Positions 1-11,240 are shown, counted from the stretch's first letter. The stretch: DNA of 64,000 nt from Madurella fahalii (GCA_029876055.1 CM056878.1:3162001-3226000), one strand, 5' to 3'. Made by a program: numbers and translations. Notes: generated by a model from the sequence alone, not told the origin.

Positions 1-1200
1 GGGGTACCGTATCGGGTTGTGAAGGGGAGGAAGAAGAGGAGAGAGAAAAGGCGGAAAAGGAAGGCCGGACGAGACGGCACTGGCTCAGGGGCAACAGATA
101 AACAAGAACCTGGGGATTCGCGGCCTGACGATTCTGCCCAACCTTCGGCCAACGGCCAGAATGGCGTCCCTCATGTCGAGACGTCAACAACCAACGCCAT
201 CCGCCGCCGCGGAACTGCCTCGACGACGGCCACAAATCCAGCCGAAGACGTCGTTCGCCAAGTCGGCCGCGGTGCCTACAAGTCTGCCGCAGCACTCGCT
301 CGCACTCCGGTTGACTTTTCTCTCGCACTTGCCCAGGGCTTTCATAACGCACCTCGCCTCTACGGTGACGACACAGTACGTCGTCCGACGCGCGTGACTG
401 GTATGAAGTCGGGCCTGCGGGCTGCTGGCCACGAGTTCGTGTACGGTATTTACGACGGGTGGACAGGCGTCGTGCGCCTCCCTATCCGCGGCGCTCGTGA
501 CGGCGGGGTGCGTGGGTTCGTGTCAGGAGTGGGCATGGGATTGACGGGGTTTGTGCTAAAGGATATTGCCGCAATCATAGGGCCCGTGGGATATACCCTA
601 AAAGGGCTTGTGAAGCAGGCTGAGAGGGGACGGCAGCCAGTAAAGTACATCAGGAAAGCGAGATTTGTTCAGGGGGAAAGGGAGGTCACTGTTCTGGCTC
701 CGGCTGAGAAGAGCGAGAGGGAGCGCGAAGTCATTTCTGGCTGGAGACTGATGAGACAGCTGTGGGAGGAGATGAAACGAGAGGAGAGGAAGAAGCGCAA
801 GAGCCTGAGGGCAAGGCTCGGTAGTGGGAAGAGAAGATTGAGGAGAAGCAAGGAGTGGAACACCGCGTTTGAAAGCGTACAGGTTGCACAGAAAGTGCTG
901 GATGCGTTGAAGAGGGGGGAAGGGCTTGAAAGTGTCCTTGGGAAAGACATGGACGAAGTGGACGAGTTGCGTCCTCTGTCGGTGGGAGAGAAGACCAGCG
1001 CGGACGACGACGACAAACGGACGGCCGAGCCTCGCTCCGTAAATAATATTCCGGTCGACGATGACCGGGCAAATACGGAGTCGGACACGGGTGAGACGGA
1101 GGAAGAGAACCCGTTCTCGACGGCCACTCCGGCCATCGCGGAGAACAAGGCCGAGAACAAACAGACAAAGGCAGCGCTTGACGGTCAGGCGTTTGCTTGA
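1..1200 (+). CDS. Sterol/UDP-glucosyltransferase-like protein, C-terminal part (5' end outside window)
   Basis: The frame is open from the first base and stops at 1198-1200, so this is the 3' end of a gene that starts to the left. The recognisable block (about 90-215 residues into the visible part) contains RRPTRVTGMKSGLRAAGHEF, then YGIYDGWTGVVRLPIRGA, then a Gly-rich VSGVGMGLTGFVLKDIAAI segment and GYTLKGLVKQ. I associate this block with the region after the glycosyltransferase domain in fungal UDP-glucose:sterol glucosyltransferase-like proteins (GT family 1/28). The glycosyltransferase domain itself is not in the window, so activity cannot be judged. The rest is charged, Lys/Arg-rich and then acidic, with no domain. 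The visible N-terminal 30 residues are very basic and could partly be intron. Family assignment is from memory and is moderately sure. Confidence 0.6.
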   Translation, partial: GVPYRVVKGRKKRREKRRKRKAGRDGTGSGATDKQEPGDSRPDDSAQPSANGQNGVPHVETSTTNAIRRRGTASTTATNPAEDVVRQVGRGAYKSAAALARTPVDFSLALAQGFHNAPRLYGDDTVRRPTRVTGMKSGLRAAGHEFVYGIYDGWTGVVRLPIRGARDGGVRGFVSGVGMGLTGFVLKDIAAIIGPVGYTLKGLVKQAERGRQPVKYIRKARFVQGEREVTVLAPAEKSEREREVISGWRLMRQLWEEMKREERKKRKSLRARLGSGKRRLRRSKEWNTAFESVQVAQKVLDALKRGEGLESVLGKDMDEVDELRPLSVGEKTSADDDDKRTAEPRSVNNIPVDDDRANTESDTGETEEENPFSTATPAIAENKAENKQTKAALDGQAFA

Positions 1201-3083
1201 GGTGCACGTATGTACAGCGCCTGTGCATCCAATCGATGTTCTACTATGTCCAGCGCCCCCTGGAGCCGCCAACGTGCGTACCCCGGTTTCCGATTGCTGT
1301 GCCTCGAGAAAAATAAAAACCATCAGGGGGGCCACATGGCGCGCTGTGTGCCTGCGGCGTGACACAGCAGGATACTGGCCGCGGCCGCGGCCGAACGTTT
1401 TCATGATCCTGTGGGCTTTTGCAGCGGAGTTTAGCGATCTGCTTTGTTTAGAATATAATTCTAGCGTTCCTGCGGTAGGAAGAAGACCGAGATACCCCGT
1501 TATTGTCGAGTCGGTACTCTGTACTCAGGCATGTTCAGGATGCACCCATAAACGAACTTGGCCGGGGAACAGTTTGATATGGGGAGATGCGATGCGATGC
1601 GCTGCTCCGCAACGTGGTTGGACGATCGGTAGTGAAACAATTTCGCCGCGTTGCCGCACCTGCCGGATGCAGGCACAAGAGTCGAACGGGTGGGACGCTG
1701 ACGGATTCCTGGGGGCGGGTGGCCAGCAACACGAGATGGCTTCTTCAGCTGGGGATTTGCCAGGCGAACGGGCAGGGCGAGACGCAGTGCGACCCCAATA
1801 CCCTCGTTCCCAGGCACCACAACACCAGGAAGCGTGCAGCTACGGCGCAGTGCACGCTTTGCAAAGGCGCGTTGAGCGTCGCCACGTCGACTCGGAATCA
1901 TGTCGGAGACGTGCTGCAACGCCAACACGGCCGCGCCGTCAGCATGAAGGTCGATAGTGACGTGATTAAAGATGCTGGCCGATCCGTGCCGTTTCTGACG
2001 ACTGCTTGGCTGCTTGAGGTGACCCATGGATCGGATGAGTGAAGGGTTCCCTCCCCACTGAGGATTCAAGGTTTATTCAGAGGAATCATCTCGTTGCTAA
2101 CGGGTGGCTGGGTTGTTGAGTTCTCACGAGCTCGAAGTTGAGAAGCATTCGTCCCAATGAAAAACGATGCCTCGATCCACTACTAAATTACTGTATGTAC
2201 TGTACAGTACCTTATACAGTTAAGATGTTGGGATTGTGGGTCTGTAGGGCAGAGGGAGTGGGTCTGGGCGAGCTTCACCTGCCCTAACACAGTAAACGCC
2301 CAGTAAAATCGGGCCTGGGGCAAGGGAAGCCCGCGAATTGGACGGCTTAGATACCTATACTACCGAGCGCACGAAAATAACGGGCTGAACTCTGCTTGCG
2401 GGACTCGAGCTCTTGATTTGGTTTGTTTTTTGTTTTTGTTTTTGTTTTTTCCCACCTCTCAAGCAATCAATCCCTCTTTTCGGTTTCGACAGCAGCAGCA
2501 GCAGAGAGGCAGCCATCGACGCCGCCCACGTCGAGGAAGCCATCAGCACTAGCGATGCGGATTACGCTCAGTGGGGCAACAGGTTGGTCAGCAAACGAGG
2601 GATCGGCTTCAGCGGGTAATCCATCGGGGGCCAGACGCGAGGCAGCGGCCGCAAGAGCATGGCACCCGCGTCTCAGGGGAAGAGTTGGGGCCGGAAATTG
2701 GCCATTCCGCTGGGTGGCAGGCGAACCGGAAGCGCTAGGCGGTCCCCCAATGCGACCGGGACGTAAAGATACCCAGTCCGGCGATCGGGGTTCCTGTTGA
2801 AAAGCTTAGCTCATGAACCGAGGCCGTACCTACAGTACCAGGTCGCCGAGCCCTGGAGAGTGAGAGAGAGGCCTGTAGAGTCTGAATAATCATTAACCAC
2901 GTTGTTGCGCGTCTTTCTCATCTGACCTTCCTCCAGCTCAACTTCACGATCTGCCCAACTGCCACTGCCCGCTACGAGACGGCCATGTCCACGACAATAA
3001 GCCAATCGAGACCACTGGAATAGCAACAAAGTTAATACAACAAAACCACGAGATCCCAGAGGCAATTTATATCTCCCAATAAA
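1201..3083. other. Intergenic, no gene recognised
   Basis: Only short, overlapping frames with no recognisable domain are present. A TTTTTG-type T-rich tract lies at about 2420-2450. The 3' part is presumably the promoter and leader of the gene at 3084. Confidence 0.5.
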
Positions 3084-4276
3084 ATGGCCTCACGGCCCCT
3101 CCAGCCGGACATCCATGGAACCGACATCGAGCTCGTCCCCACCCGCCGCCCCTTCCAGGAGCACGAGACGAACCCGGGGCTGGAGGTGGTCGGGCACTCG
3201 ACCCTCGAACTCGCCAGCTACCAGTTGCCTCATGCCCATCAATTCGCAACTCCCTCTCCATTCACCGGCCTGTCCCCGGCTTCCACCGCCCTCCCCAAGT
3301 CATGGGAGAAGCTCCACAGCGAATCCAATAACACGACGCGGCCAACCACCCCGTACACCCTCCCGACCACCACTCCAGAGTACAGCGAGATTGACTTTTC
3401 AAGCCCGTTTGACAGACGGCCTTTAGTGGATCCGCCGGGGGAAGCGGACGGGAGAAAGAGGGCGAGGATATGTGGAGTGCGGAGGCAGTTGTTCTGGGTG
3501 CTGCTGGCTGTTGGGGTGTTTCTAGTGGTCGCCGCTATTGCGACGGGAGTGGGTGTTGGGTTAGGGTTAGCGGGGCGCTCGGACGGGGACAGGTGAGTTT
3601 TTTTTTTTTTTTTTTTTGTTTTTGTTTTTGATTTACTTTACGCCGGCTGGGGTGGTGATATGGTGATGGTTTGGACGTTCCAATAGGGGAGCTGAGGTGG
3701 GCTGGTTTATCTGTCCTCGGGCGGTCCAGAGACAGGAGCCCCCTGACTACTCCTAGTAGTGCCATCCCACACACACACGGAACCTACTTACCCTCACCAA
3801 CACCACCCCTTCTTCACCCTCCCCTAAACCCTCCCCTTCCTCCTTTCCCTCCTCTTCCCCTTCCCATCAAACCCATACTAACCACCGGCACCAGCGACCC
3901 GGCATCCGCATCGAACCGCACCCTCCCCCTCCCACTAATCACCTCCCCCCTCCCCTCCGCCTCCGACGCCGTCCAGATAGCCTGCCCCGCCAACAACCTC
4001 ACCCTCTACACCCCGCAGCAAACCAACCCGGCGCGCAAGTACCTCCTGCTGTGCGGGCGCGACTACAACTCGAACCGGGGGTCGGTGGACATGTACAACC
4101 TCCCCGCAGCCACCATGGCCGAGTGCATCGACCTGTGCGCCGCGCAGGAGGGCTGCAGGGGCGCCGGCTGGGGCCGCGGGATCTGCTGGCTCAAGAGCGA
4201 ATTGGCCGTGTGGCATGAGGCGCCGGCGTGGTATTTTGTCGTCGAGGATGTGGCGGAGAACGGCGGTGGTGGGTAA
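3084..4276 (+). CDS. Single-pass membrane protein with apple/PAN-like extracellular region
   Basis: Two exons, 3084-3592 and 3895-4276, give about 296 residues. The first exon has a Pro/Ser/Thr-rich cytoplasmic-looking N-terminus and one strong hydrophobic helix (about residues 137-163, ending in a Gly/Val-rich GVGVGLGLAG) preceded by Arg-Arg. There is no signal peptide, so an N-in, C-out anchor is likely. The second exon encodes Cys-spaced sequence with YLLLCGRDYNS, the helix-like MAECIDLCAAQEGCRGAGW and CWLKSEL. This pattern resembles apple/PAN-type domains that are common after such anchors in filamentous fungi. The intron is long (302 nt). I chose the acceptor at 3893-3894 because a TACTAAC branch site lies just upstream and the frame joins. 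Other in-frame AGs exist (3696, 3729, 3735, 3756). The ligand is unknown. Confidence 0.65.
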
Positions 4277-4902
4277 CAGTTGACTTTCTTGACTCGTTTG
4301 TTTTTCTTTTCTTTTTTTCTTTTTCTTTTCTTTTTTGCTGAGGTGAAGGGAGGGGCTGGGATGATAGGGAGGTTTATACCCTTTTCTTTTTGGTTCTTTT
4401 GTTCCTTTCTTTTGTCGGGATTAAATGAGTTGGGCGGCGGGGTTATAAACCGGGGTTGTTCTCTCTAGTTGGGCAGGAGAAAAGTTCTGGACGGATGAAT
4501 GGGCTGGCTGGCTGGCTGGCTGGCCGAGTAGGGGTTGACGGAACGATATTACTCCTGGTTGGCGTTGTTGGTTGGCATGTCGGCTTGCCAGAAGAACCTG
4601 GTGGTCTTGGGAAACTGGTAAACGGGTCTATTCCCGATATCGAAAGGCGGTTGGTGCGGGCTATGATCTGGACACCACTATATTCTGCTGTATATATCAC
4701 TAAACAAAACTACCGTAATACCGCTGTTGCGAGTAATTAAGACGTCAAGTTTACCTATATCTCGCTTCCGTATTTTTTCAGACGTTTCATCTGAGCTCTA
4801 AAACCTGCAGCGGCCGATGTGTGATTCCATTAACGCGGCATCATCAGTCTACCCTACGGTAACCAGAGCGTCTATCCCAAGTACCAAGACTGATCCACCC
4901 CA
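4277..4902. other. Intergenic, no gene recognised
   Basis: This is the shared 3' region of two convergent genes. It has a T-rich stretch at about 4290-4340 and a short GGCT tetranucleotide run near 4500-4520. No coding sequence is recognised. Confidence 0.5.
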
Positions 4903-7058
4903 TCACCTCGTGTAATAATCCAGCCCCAACCCCAGCCCCTCGCACTGCTCCAACTCCCTAAACCCCCCGTCCCTCGACCTCGGCCAATCCAACCCTCTCA
5001 GCACCAGCCTCCCCTTCCTGCTCGGCACCCACCGCCCGGCCCTCTCCACCTGCTCCAGCGTACCGGTATACCCCCTGGCCCGCAAATATCCCTTATCGGG
5101 ATTCGGATCCCCGGTCCTCATAAACGCCACGAACGAGTCCAGCACAAACTGCTCAAACGGCAGATCCCCCTCGTCCCTCGTCGGCAGGCCCTGGCGCGCG
5201 AGGTTCCCAAACACGTAGTACAGCTCCCCCGAGTGGCACCTCAGGTACGGTTTGGACGGGTCGCCGTGCGGGTGGGACGCCGTGCGGGGGGCTCGCACAC
5301 GTCGGTCTTGGGCCACCCGGTTGTCTGGTAGGTGCGGTCGAACTCGTAGTAGTAGACCGACTCGAACCGGCCGCTGGCGAGCCCCGCGTGGGCGGTCGCC
5401 TGGTCGACGCACCGGAAGATGCCGTCGGTCGCGAGCCGCGCAGTAGCATTGTACAGATCGAGAGTCTGGTTGCCCGTGCTGGCCACGACGGGGAAGAGGC
5501 CAGCCGGCGGGGCGGAGAAGCCCTGCGAGGCCAGGTATTCAGTCTGGTTGGTTGTTTTGGGGAAGGTGATAAAGGGTCCGCCGTCGTCGCGGGTGATGCC
5601 CATCATGATGCGAATGGGTAGGCGGGGCCCGGCCAGGGGGAGCTCCGGGGAGGTCAGGTAGGTGCCGTCCACGACGAGGTAGCGGGCACCACCGAGTTCC
5701 GTAAGCGTGTGGGCTGGGACGGCTCGGAGACAGTCGACTTGGGAGGGGGCGTCGGCGCAGTCGGTCGCGTTGAGGATGGTGTTGGCAGCAACCGAGACTT
5801 GCTCATCGATTGTGTAGTAACGGGAGTATGTGGTGCCGTAGTTGATGCCGCCCAGATTGCTGAGCAGAATGGCGCCAGAGAATTTGCCAGCAGCCTTTGG
5901 CGAAGCGATCAGGGCCCTGACTGAAGCGGCCCCCGCCGACTGACCGAACACTGTGATGCGATCTGGGTCACCGCCAAAGTTGCGAATGTGCGCGCGGACC
6001 CATTCCAAGGCCGTGACCTGATCGGCGAGGCCAAAGTTGCCGTTGGTGACGCCGTCATTGAGGGCCAGGAAACCAAGAGTCGACAAGCGGTAGTTGATGG
6101 CCACCACTACCATGTCACCCCTAGACGCCATGTTGCCCCCATCAAAAGTTGCGTCGTTTGCAGTGCCGCCGGTGAAGGCCCCTCCGTGGATCCAAAAGGC
6201 AACAGGTCGTAGATCTTTCTCCTTTGGCCTGCGATTCGGATTCGGGAGGTGAGGTGTCCACACGTTGAGGAACAGGCAATCCTCGCTTCCGGTGTCAGAC
6301 CCCTGAGCACACTGCGAGCCGTACGACAGCGCTGAAGCGGTTTCGCCTGAGCCCCTAAATAGAGTAGGGTACGTAAACCTCTGCGGCTGTGGCGCGTAGC
6401 GGATCCCCAAGAACCGGAACGACAGACGGTCACGGAACCTGACATGTCGTTAGCCAAACCCTCTCCCCGGCGCTTTTTAACATCCATAACCTACCCTGTG
6501 AGAGCCTGGTTGTTGACATCTAGAGTAATCCGCCACTTAGGGCTCGTATCCTGAGAGCTCTCAGTTGATAACGGTGCCGTATTAGTGCACAAGCCCGGCA
6601 ACCGCTCGTGCAGGCGCGGCTTGTCCTGGCTGTAACCACCGGTGATATCGACCGCACCGGAACTAGTAGAGTCCGAGGAAGAGACCCAGAATTTTGACGA
6701 GGCATTGGCCAACCCCTCGTACCTCAGGTAGTCCAAAAAAGGCGGATTCTTCGTATGCCCTTTGTGTCCTGGAGGTCTAGAAGGCACAGGCCGCCACATT
6801 TGTTCCCCCAGCTTAGCACAGGCGCCATGGGACGCATCTCGATATGAACGAGGCTCCGTGATGATCACAGCATGGTTTGCCCCAGGACTGTCTTGGCCTG
6901 CGGAACGTCAGGATCTTCCAAATATTACATCGGCCGGGCTGTAGCGTACCCCGGAGATCGTTGCTGGTCAAGATCGTCAGACTTGTATCTAGGCGCTTGA
7001 GTGATTCCCCGACAACAACACTGGCGAGAGCGGCCAGCACCACTCCGACAAGACGCAT
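4903..7058 (-). CDS. Secreted type-B carboxylesterase, disrupted by a one-base frameshift
   Basis: Exons 7058-6950, 6897-6495 and 6438-4903 (introns of 52 and 56 nt, with a CTGAC branch site in the first). A signal peptide begins MRLVGVVLAALASVVVG. The start of the mature protein has the LTILTSNDLRG segment typical of a long fungal subfamily of carboxylesterase/cholinesterase-like alpha/beta hydrolases. The catalytic fold follows: SEDCLFLNVW, an oxyanion WIHGGAF, the nucleophile elbow FGQSAGAAS and a likely acid near GITRDDGG. The expected catalytic His (RCHSGELYYVFG) and the rest of the C-terminus are in another frame, reached only if one base is added in the six-G run at 5286-5291. As written, translation stops at 5241 after 569 residues without that His. 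Full length would be about 683 residues. Substrate unknown. Confidence 0.85.
5286..5291. other. Frameshift site in homopolymer G6 (C6 on coding strand)
   Basis: Upstream protein sequence ends sensibly at KTDVCEPP. Downstream sequence resumes at RTASHPHGDPSKPYLRC in the frame reached by one extra C. The shift falls exactly on a homopolymer, which suits either a sequencing/assembly error or a true slippage mutation. Confidence 0.8.
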
Positions 7059-7685
7059 TTTGATATAATCTGAAATGCTGTGTAAAGAGGTGACCAAGAG
7101 GAGAGGGCCGAAGAATCGCAGTGACCACCTGACTAAGTGAACCTATTTTAATATGAAGGTTCCATACCTGCGGGCCCGATGGAAATGTAGTCAGTTACCA
7201 TCGCTCCTGGCGTACTACACGGCAACCCCTCAACATATTTTTGGCTACGGCTGGGAAAGCGTCCCGATTTCTACTGCCATGATCCGTCCCGAAATGAGGT
7301 GCAGGGTGGTCTTCCTGTGGTGTCGAAGATTATCCACGGCTCGAGCCGCCGGATCCAAGAATTCTGGTCGCGGCACCATTGAAGCTGAAGGTCGACCCGT
7401 GAGTCGGGTTTAGCGGAGCGGTTAAGGTTGAAGCTTCTTCGGCCGGGAGCCCATCCTGGATATTATTAGTGTGAGTGACATCGGGCGTGCGGCTTGAATA
7501 GCCTAAATGGAGGAATCCGCCCTCCGCAATGGAGCCTTGAGTCCATTGGGGACTAATCGAGGGGTAAGACGAGGACTTAACTGGCAAGGGCAGTGATGTC
7601 TTTAGTCGCTCCTTTAACACCGAGTACATGGCCCGCAGCTTCCTCCATCCGAGACGGAGCCGTCTCGGTAGGGCCGGCCCGAGGC
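7059..7685. other. Intergenic, no gene recognised
   Basis: Upstream region of the esterase and 3' region of the HeLo-domain gene. Only short frames without a recognisable domain. Confidence 0.5.
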
Positions 7686-9602
7686 TCAGATCCGGACATC
7701 TCCCAACGGCTTGACCACGTCCTCATGGAGAACCATAGAAAGCCGGGCCGCCACTGCGTCGTTCGTCTCGTCATCCCCCTCGGACAAGCCCAGGTCTTTC
7801 CCTCCTGCTATGCACTTTCGAGCAGCGTCTTCATACACAGCACCCATGCTGGCCCCGACGTCGGCGATCTGCTCCTCGGTCAGGAGGCTCTGACGCACCC
7901 TCAATGCAATCGACGGCCGGCCCCTGGCGGCATTCATGTCGATATTGAGAACCTTCTCGACCGTAGTCCAGTGTGCGATCTCGACCAAGAGTACGCCTAG
8001 GCTGTAGATATCGAAACTCTTCTTGAAGCGTTCACGTTCGCTTAGCTTTGTGGACTGCGCATGCGGGTGTCTGTAGAGATTGTACTCCACGTCATCGGGG
8101 ACGTCCGTCACTTCGTCGGCTCTAGCAGGCCTGGAGAAGTCAAACCCCGACAAATACGGCTTTGCGTAGTCGACGTGGCCGCTGGTCGTTCGGAAGAATA
8201 TAACGTTGTGGCTGCGCAGCCCCTTGTGTAGCCAGTTCACTGCGTGTAAATACAGTAGGCAGTTGCTGATGGCATGTGCGAGCTTGATCCTGTCTGTGAC
8301 ACGGGGTTTGCGGGAACTCTCTAGCAGCTCACGGAGTGATGTGGGCGGCAGCGACGTGTGGAGGCCGTCGTCAAGCGGTCTCTCAAAGACCAGCCCCAGA
8401 CGCATGTTCAGGATGTCTTCGTCCTCGTCTTCTACGCCGTCCGAGCTCGCCTTGTCGAAGAAGCCTAGACAGTGGGGTGTCCTGAACGCTTGGGGTTTCG
8501 GAGTGTGGTTCAAGAGCGCTGCTAGTTTCCGCACTCTGTCAACGATTACGTCTTTGGGCGGTGACAAGTCTCCTGGCCGTTGACGCTCGTATTCTTTCCA
8601 CTCCACCCAGACCTTTTTGCGCGTGCCATCACCGAGACGGAGCGTAGCTTCGCACCTCGGCAGGTCAGACTCTTCAGCTGCCGGGTCGAGCTCTATCATG
8701 GACCGGTCAAATGCAAGATGCTTCCGTTCATTTGGCCTGCCCAGCTCCAGACACATTACCGTAGCCTCATCCCAGGGCGTCTTCTTGCTCGACTCGATCG
8801 ACTCGTTGAACGCCTTGAATTTGGCCAGCTGAGACAGCAGCTGGAGGCTGTCGGCATTGGCGCGCTTCTGAGCCACCGAGATTTGTGATGCCGGGAGAGG
8901 AGAGCTGGCTTCGAGCTTGATATTTAGGGCCATGACAAGCCGGGAGAGGTCTGTGATCTTGTGGTGCAGCTGAAGGACGCCGCGGTTTGTGTCCTGGACC
9001 GTGTGGTGGATCTCGACTTGCATCCGGGCGTCGAGGATGTTCGTCATGCTGTCATTGAGAGTCGAGAACCTCGAGAGCAGGAGCTCGAAGGCGGCCTTGT
9101 CAAACGACACCCATTTCAGGCGCTGCACTGCTTCCTGTGACGTGTCTCTCAGACTCTTCATGGCCCTTTTGATGAAGTCACGCCGCCTCTGCGGCAAGGG
9201 GAAGTTGGCGTCGGCAGCATCCTTCTCGGGCTTCTGTAGTACCTGGTCCTCGTCGGGGGTGGCTTGGAGGTGCTTGTTCCGCTCCTGGTGTTCCCTGAAC
9301 TCCTTGAACAAGCACTCCACCTGGACTAGCAGGTCCAGGACCGTCTGGCGATGCAACACAAACGTGTTGGACTCGAGGATCCTCTGCCGGTTCTTGGCGT
9401 CGAGGTCGAGCAGGCCAGATGTTTCACTCCAGGCGAAGAGCCGTTGCTGCTCCATGCGAAGACGCAGGTTGAGATAGCGGCAATCCTCGGGGAAGTTCTG
9501 TGCCGTGATGAGCAGCTGTATACCCTGGATGCAGCCCGTATAGACCTGCAGACCAATCGACGCCACGCCGATTGCGAGCCCGGCCACCGATACGGGATCC
9601 AT
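7686..9602 (-). CDS. HeLo (prion-inhibition) domain protein with C-terminal pseudokinase-like domain
   Basis: A single intronless exon of 638 residues. The N-terminus (about 1-220) starts MDPVSVAGLAIGVASIGLQV and continues with YTGCIQGIQLL and LRLRMEQQRLFAW, the hallmark of the fungal HeLo / prion-inhibition-and-propagation domain. In HET-S that domain is a membrane-active, cell-death-inducing helical bundle. From about residue 280 to 610 the protein resembles a protein kinase fold. The catalytic loop reads WLHKGLRSHNVIFF instead of HRD...N (near residue 456), and the DFG position reads SGFDFSRPAR (near residue 484), so catalysis is doubtful. A later helix with FDIYSLGVLLVEIAHW matches kinase subdomain IX. 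Role in heterokaryon incompatibility or immune-like signalling is inferred from the domain family only. Confidence 0.82.
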   Translation of the reverse strand: MDPVSVAGLAIGVASIGLQVYTGCIQGIQLLITAQNFPEDCRYLNLRLRMEQQRLFAWSETSGLLDLDAKNRQRILESNTFVLHRQTVLDLLVQVECLFKEFREHQERNKHLQATPDEDQVLQKPEKDAADANFPLPQRRRDFIKRAMKSLRDTSQEAVQRLKWVSFDKAAFELLLSRFSTLNDSMTNILDARMQVEIHHTVQDTNRGVLQLHHKITDLSRLVMALNIKLEASSPLPASQISVAQKRANADSLQLLSQLAKFKAFNESIESSKKTPWDEATVMCLELGRPNERKHLAFDRSMIELDPAAEESDLPRCEATLRLGDGTRKKVWVEWKEYERQRPGDLSPPKDVIVDRVRKLAALLNHTPKPQAFRTPHCLGFFDKASSDGVEDEDEDILNMRLGLVFERPLDDGLHTSLPPTSLRELLESSRKPRVTDRIKLAHAISNCLLYLHAVNWLHKGLRSHNVIFFRTTSGHVDYAKPYLSGFDFSRPARADEVTDVPDDVEYNLYRHPHAQSTKLSERERFKKSFDIYSLGVLLVEIAHWTTVEKVLNIDMNAARGRPSIALRVRQSLLTEEQIADVGASMGAVYEDAARKCIAGGKDLGLSEGDDETNDAVAARLSMVLHEDVVKPLGDVRI

Positions 9603-10881
9603 CGCAATGTGACGATGTCTCGTTCCAAATCAGGATAGTCGCTGGGGGGAGGGGGGTGGCGAAGGGGGCCTGTCAGCCACCGAGACAGGACGGGATTAGT
9701 AGAGACGACAACGGCTGTCGGTTGTGTGTTACACCGATTACAGTACCGCTGGCGTTCCAACCGTTGGTGGTGGTCAAAAGTTGGGAGGTGTTACGGTCTC
9801 TCGGCTTGCCGTGGGGTCCAAAATTGGATGTCGATCCATTTTCTCGCAACAACCCCTCCCGGTCAGAATCCAACTTTCATGTGCAACACGGCAAAATGAT
9901 ACGTCCTTGTCGATCATCCGGTTCCCCACTTCCTGAGTTAATGTTAATTGGACGATGCGCCGTGCGAAAGTCCATGGCCTCGCCAATCTGCATCCCAGGT
10001 ACGCATCCACCGACAATGGTTGTTTCCAGTGTTGGCGTCTTCAGACCGCCTCCTCGAGTCCTCGCTTCGCTTCGCTTCCCGGTGATAGCTGCGCACGGCA
10101 AGACACACGTGTGACTCGAGTCCTTTCGTATGTTGCACAAGGATACCGACAAGTGCGGGAACCAATCATTACGAGCCGGGGCTAGAGAGCGGGTTTTGGT
10201 TCCTTGTACCGCAGCAAAGTCCTCATGGTCTGGGTGTCTGTAACGGACCTTTAGCGCTGCATTCAAGCACAAGCACAAGGTGTCATAAAATAGTCGGACC
10301 ACTGAGTGTGCCATCGCTCCATTCGTATTGGTTAGCATCGGGTAATCCCATCTCGTCCAATTCTCTTGGGAGTTTTTGATTTATACATGTATAATTATAA
10401 GTATATGTATATGTAATTATCTTTGCCCTTGCTCGTTAAGAGTCGTTACACGCATACTCCACATGTCCCTCCCAGCAACCAGACCATTGAGCTGCCGTTG
10501 CTAAGTTACTACTGCATTTACTTCCAACCTGTTCATCTACCAAGATTTTTGAGTAATAACCGATACGTCACGGTAGTATTCGCTCACGTCACTCTCACTC
10601 TTCAGTCACCGGGTTGCGGATTTTCATTTAATGATTTATATTTTTCAGAAGAATGCAAGCGGCCGCATCGAACATAGTATCCCAAAGCCCCAAGCAGATG
10701 AATAATGCCTTCGAACTTGTGTTTGTCCGCCGTCATCCCACGTCCACGGCTCGTCAAATAACGAGTCGCCAAAGGCCACCTTATCCATGCGCGCACTTTC
10801 CCACGTATGAAGCATGAGTCCTCGAGGGCATGTAAATAGGCAACTCATAACTTACCAGTTGCTGTTAGATGGCGAATGCCA
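9603..10881. other. Intergenic, no gene recognised
   Basis: Contains an AT-rich patch at about 10380-10425 made of TATA/TGTATA steps. A 180-codon frame at 9572-10114 overlaps the HeLo gene start and resembles nothing I know. Confidence 0.45.
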
Positions 10882-11124
10882 CTAACAAGTGCAATAAGCT
10901 CCGCCGTTGACTTCCACACAGCAAGGGACGTAGTTCATGCCGCAAGAAGCGGAAAACTGCCATTGGTCGACTGCGTTGCAAACCCAGAGATTGGAGTTGT
11001 AGCCACTTCCGGAGCTCTGGTTTTCGCACTGGTACGTTCCAGGGGTGCAGGCCATAGCGGAGCGAGCTGCAAGGAACAGCATCACCACGGTGGCGACGGT
11101 AGTCGATGAGAGTGAGAGATACAT
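10882..11124 (-). CDS. Small cysteine-rich secreted protein, effector-like candidate
   Basis: An 80-residue frame starts at ATG 11124 (MYLSLSSTTVATVVMLFLAA) and ends at TAG 10882. Residues 1 to about 24 form a clear signal peptide with cleavage likely after an Ala-rich stretch. The mature peptide of about 55 residues has eight cysteines, in the order CTPGTYQC, LWVC, ASC, VPCC, YCTC, which would allow four disulfides. The CTPGTYQC...W.VC...W...C spacing recalls a motif of small secreted fungal proteins, some of which carry carbohydrate-binding-like modules. I cannot name a family. A TATAAA element lies on the coding strand at 11246-11241, about 117 nt upstream. An in-frame upstream start would add 32 residues, but this ATG puts the signal peptide first. 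No intron is seen. Confidence 0.6.
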   Translation of the reverse strand: MYLSLSSTTVATVVMLFLAARSAMACTPGTYQCENQSSGSGYNSNLWVCNAVDQWQFSASCGMNYVPCCVEVNGGAYCTC

Positions 11125-11240
11125 GATGTTGTCTGGCAATGATGTAGGTAGTAAATGATTGGGCAGGAGGGATGAATATGAATGCGATACGAATGGAGAG
11201 GCTTGGGGACAGGCTTGCAAAGTGAGGAAATTGCTGGTCC

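Noticed and set aside
3561..3570. TTAGGGTTAG telomere-like motif
   Set aside because: It lies in the coding sequence for the Gly-rich end of a membrane helix and is only one and a half repeats long. Similar short matches at about 12160 and 21078 are also too short to mean interstitial telomere.
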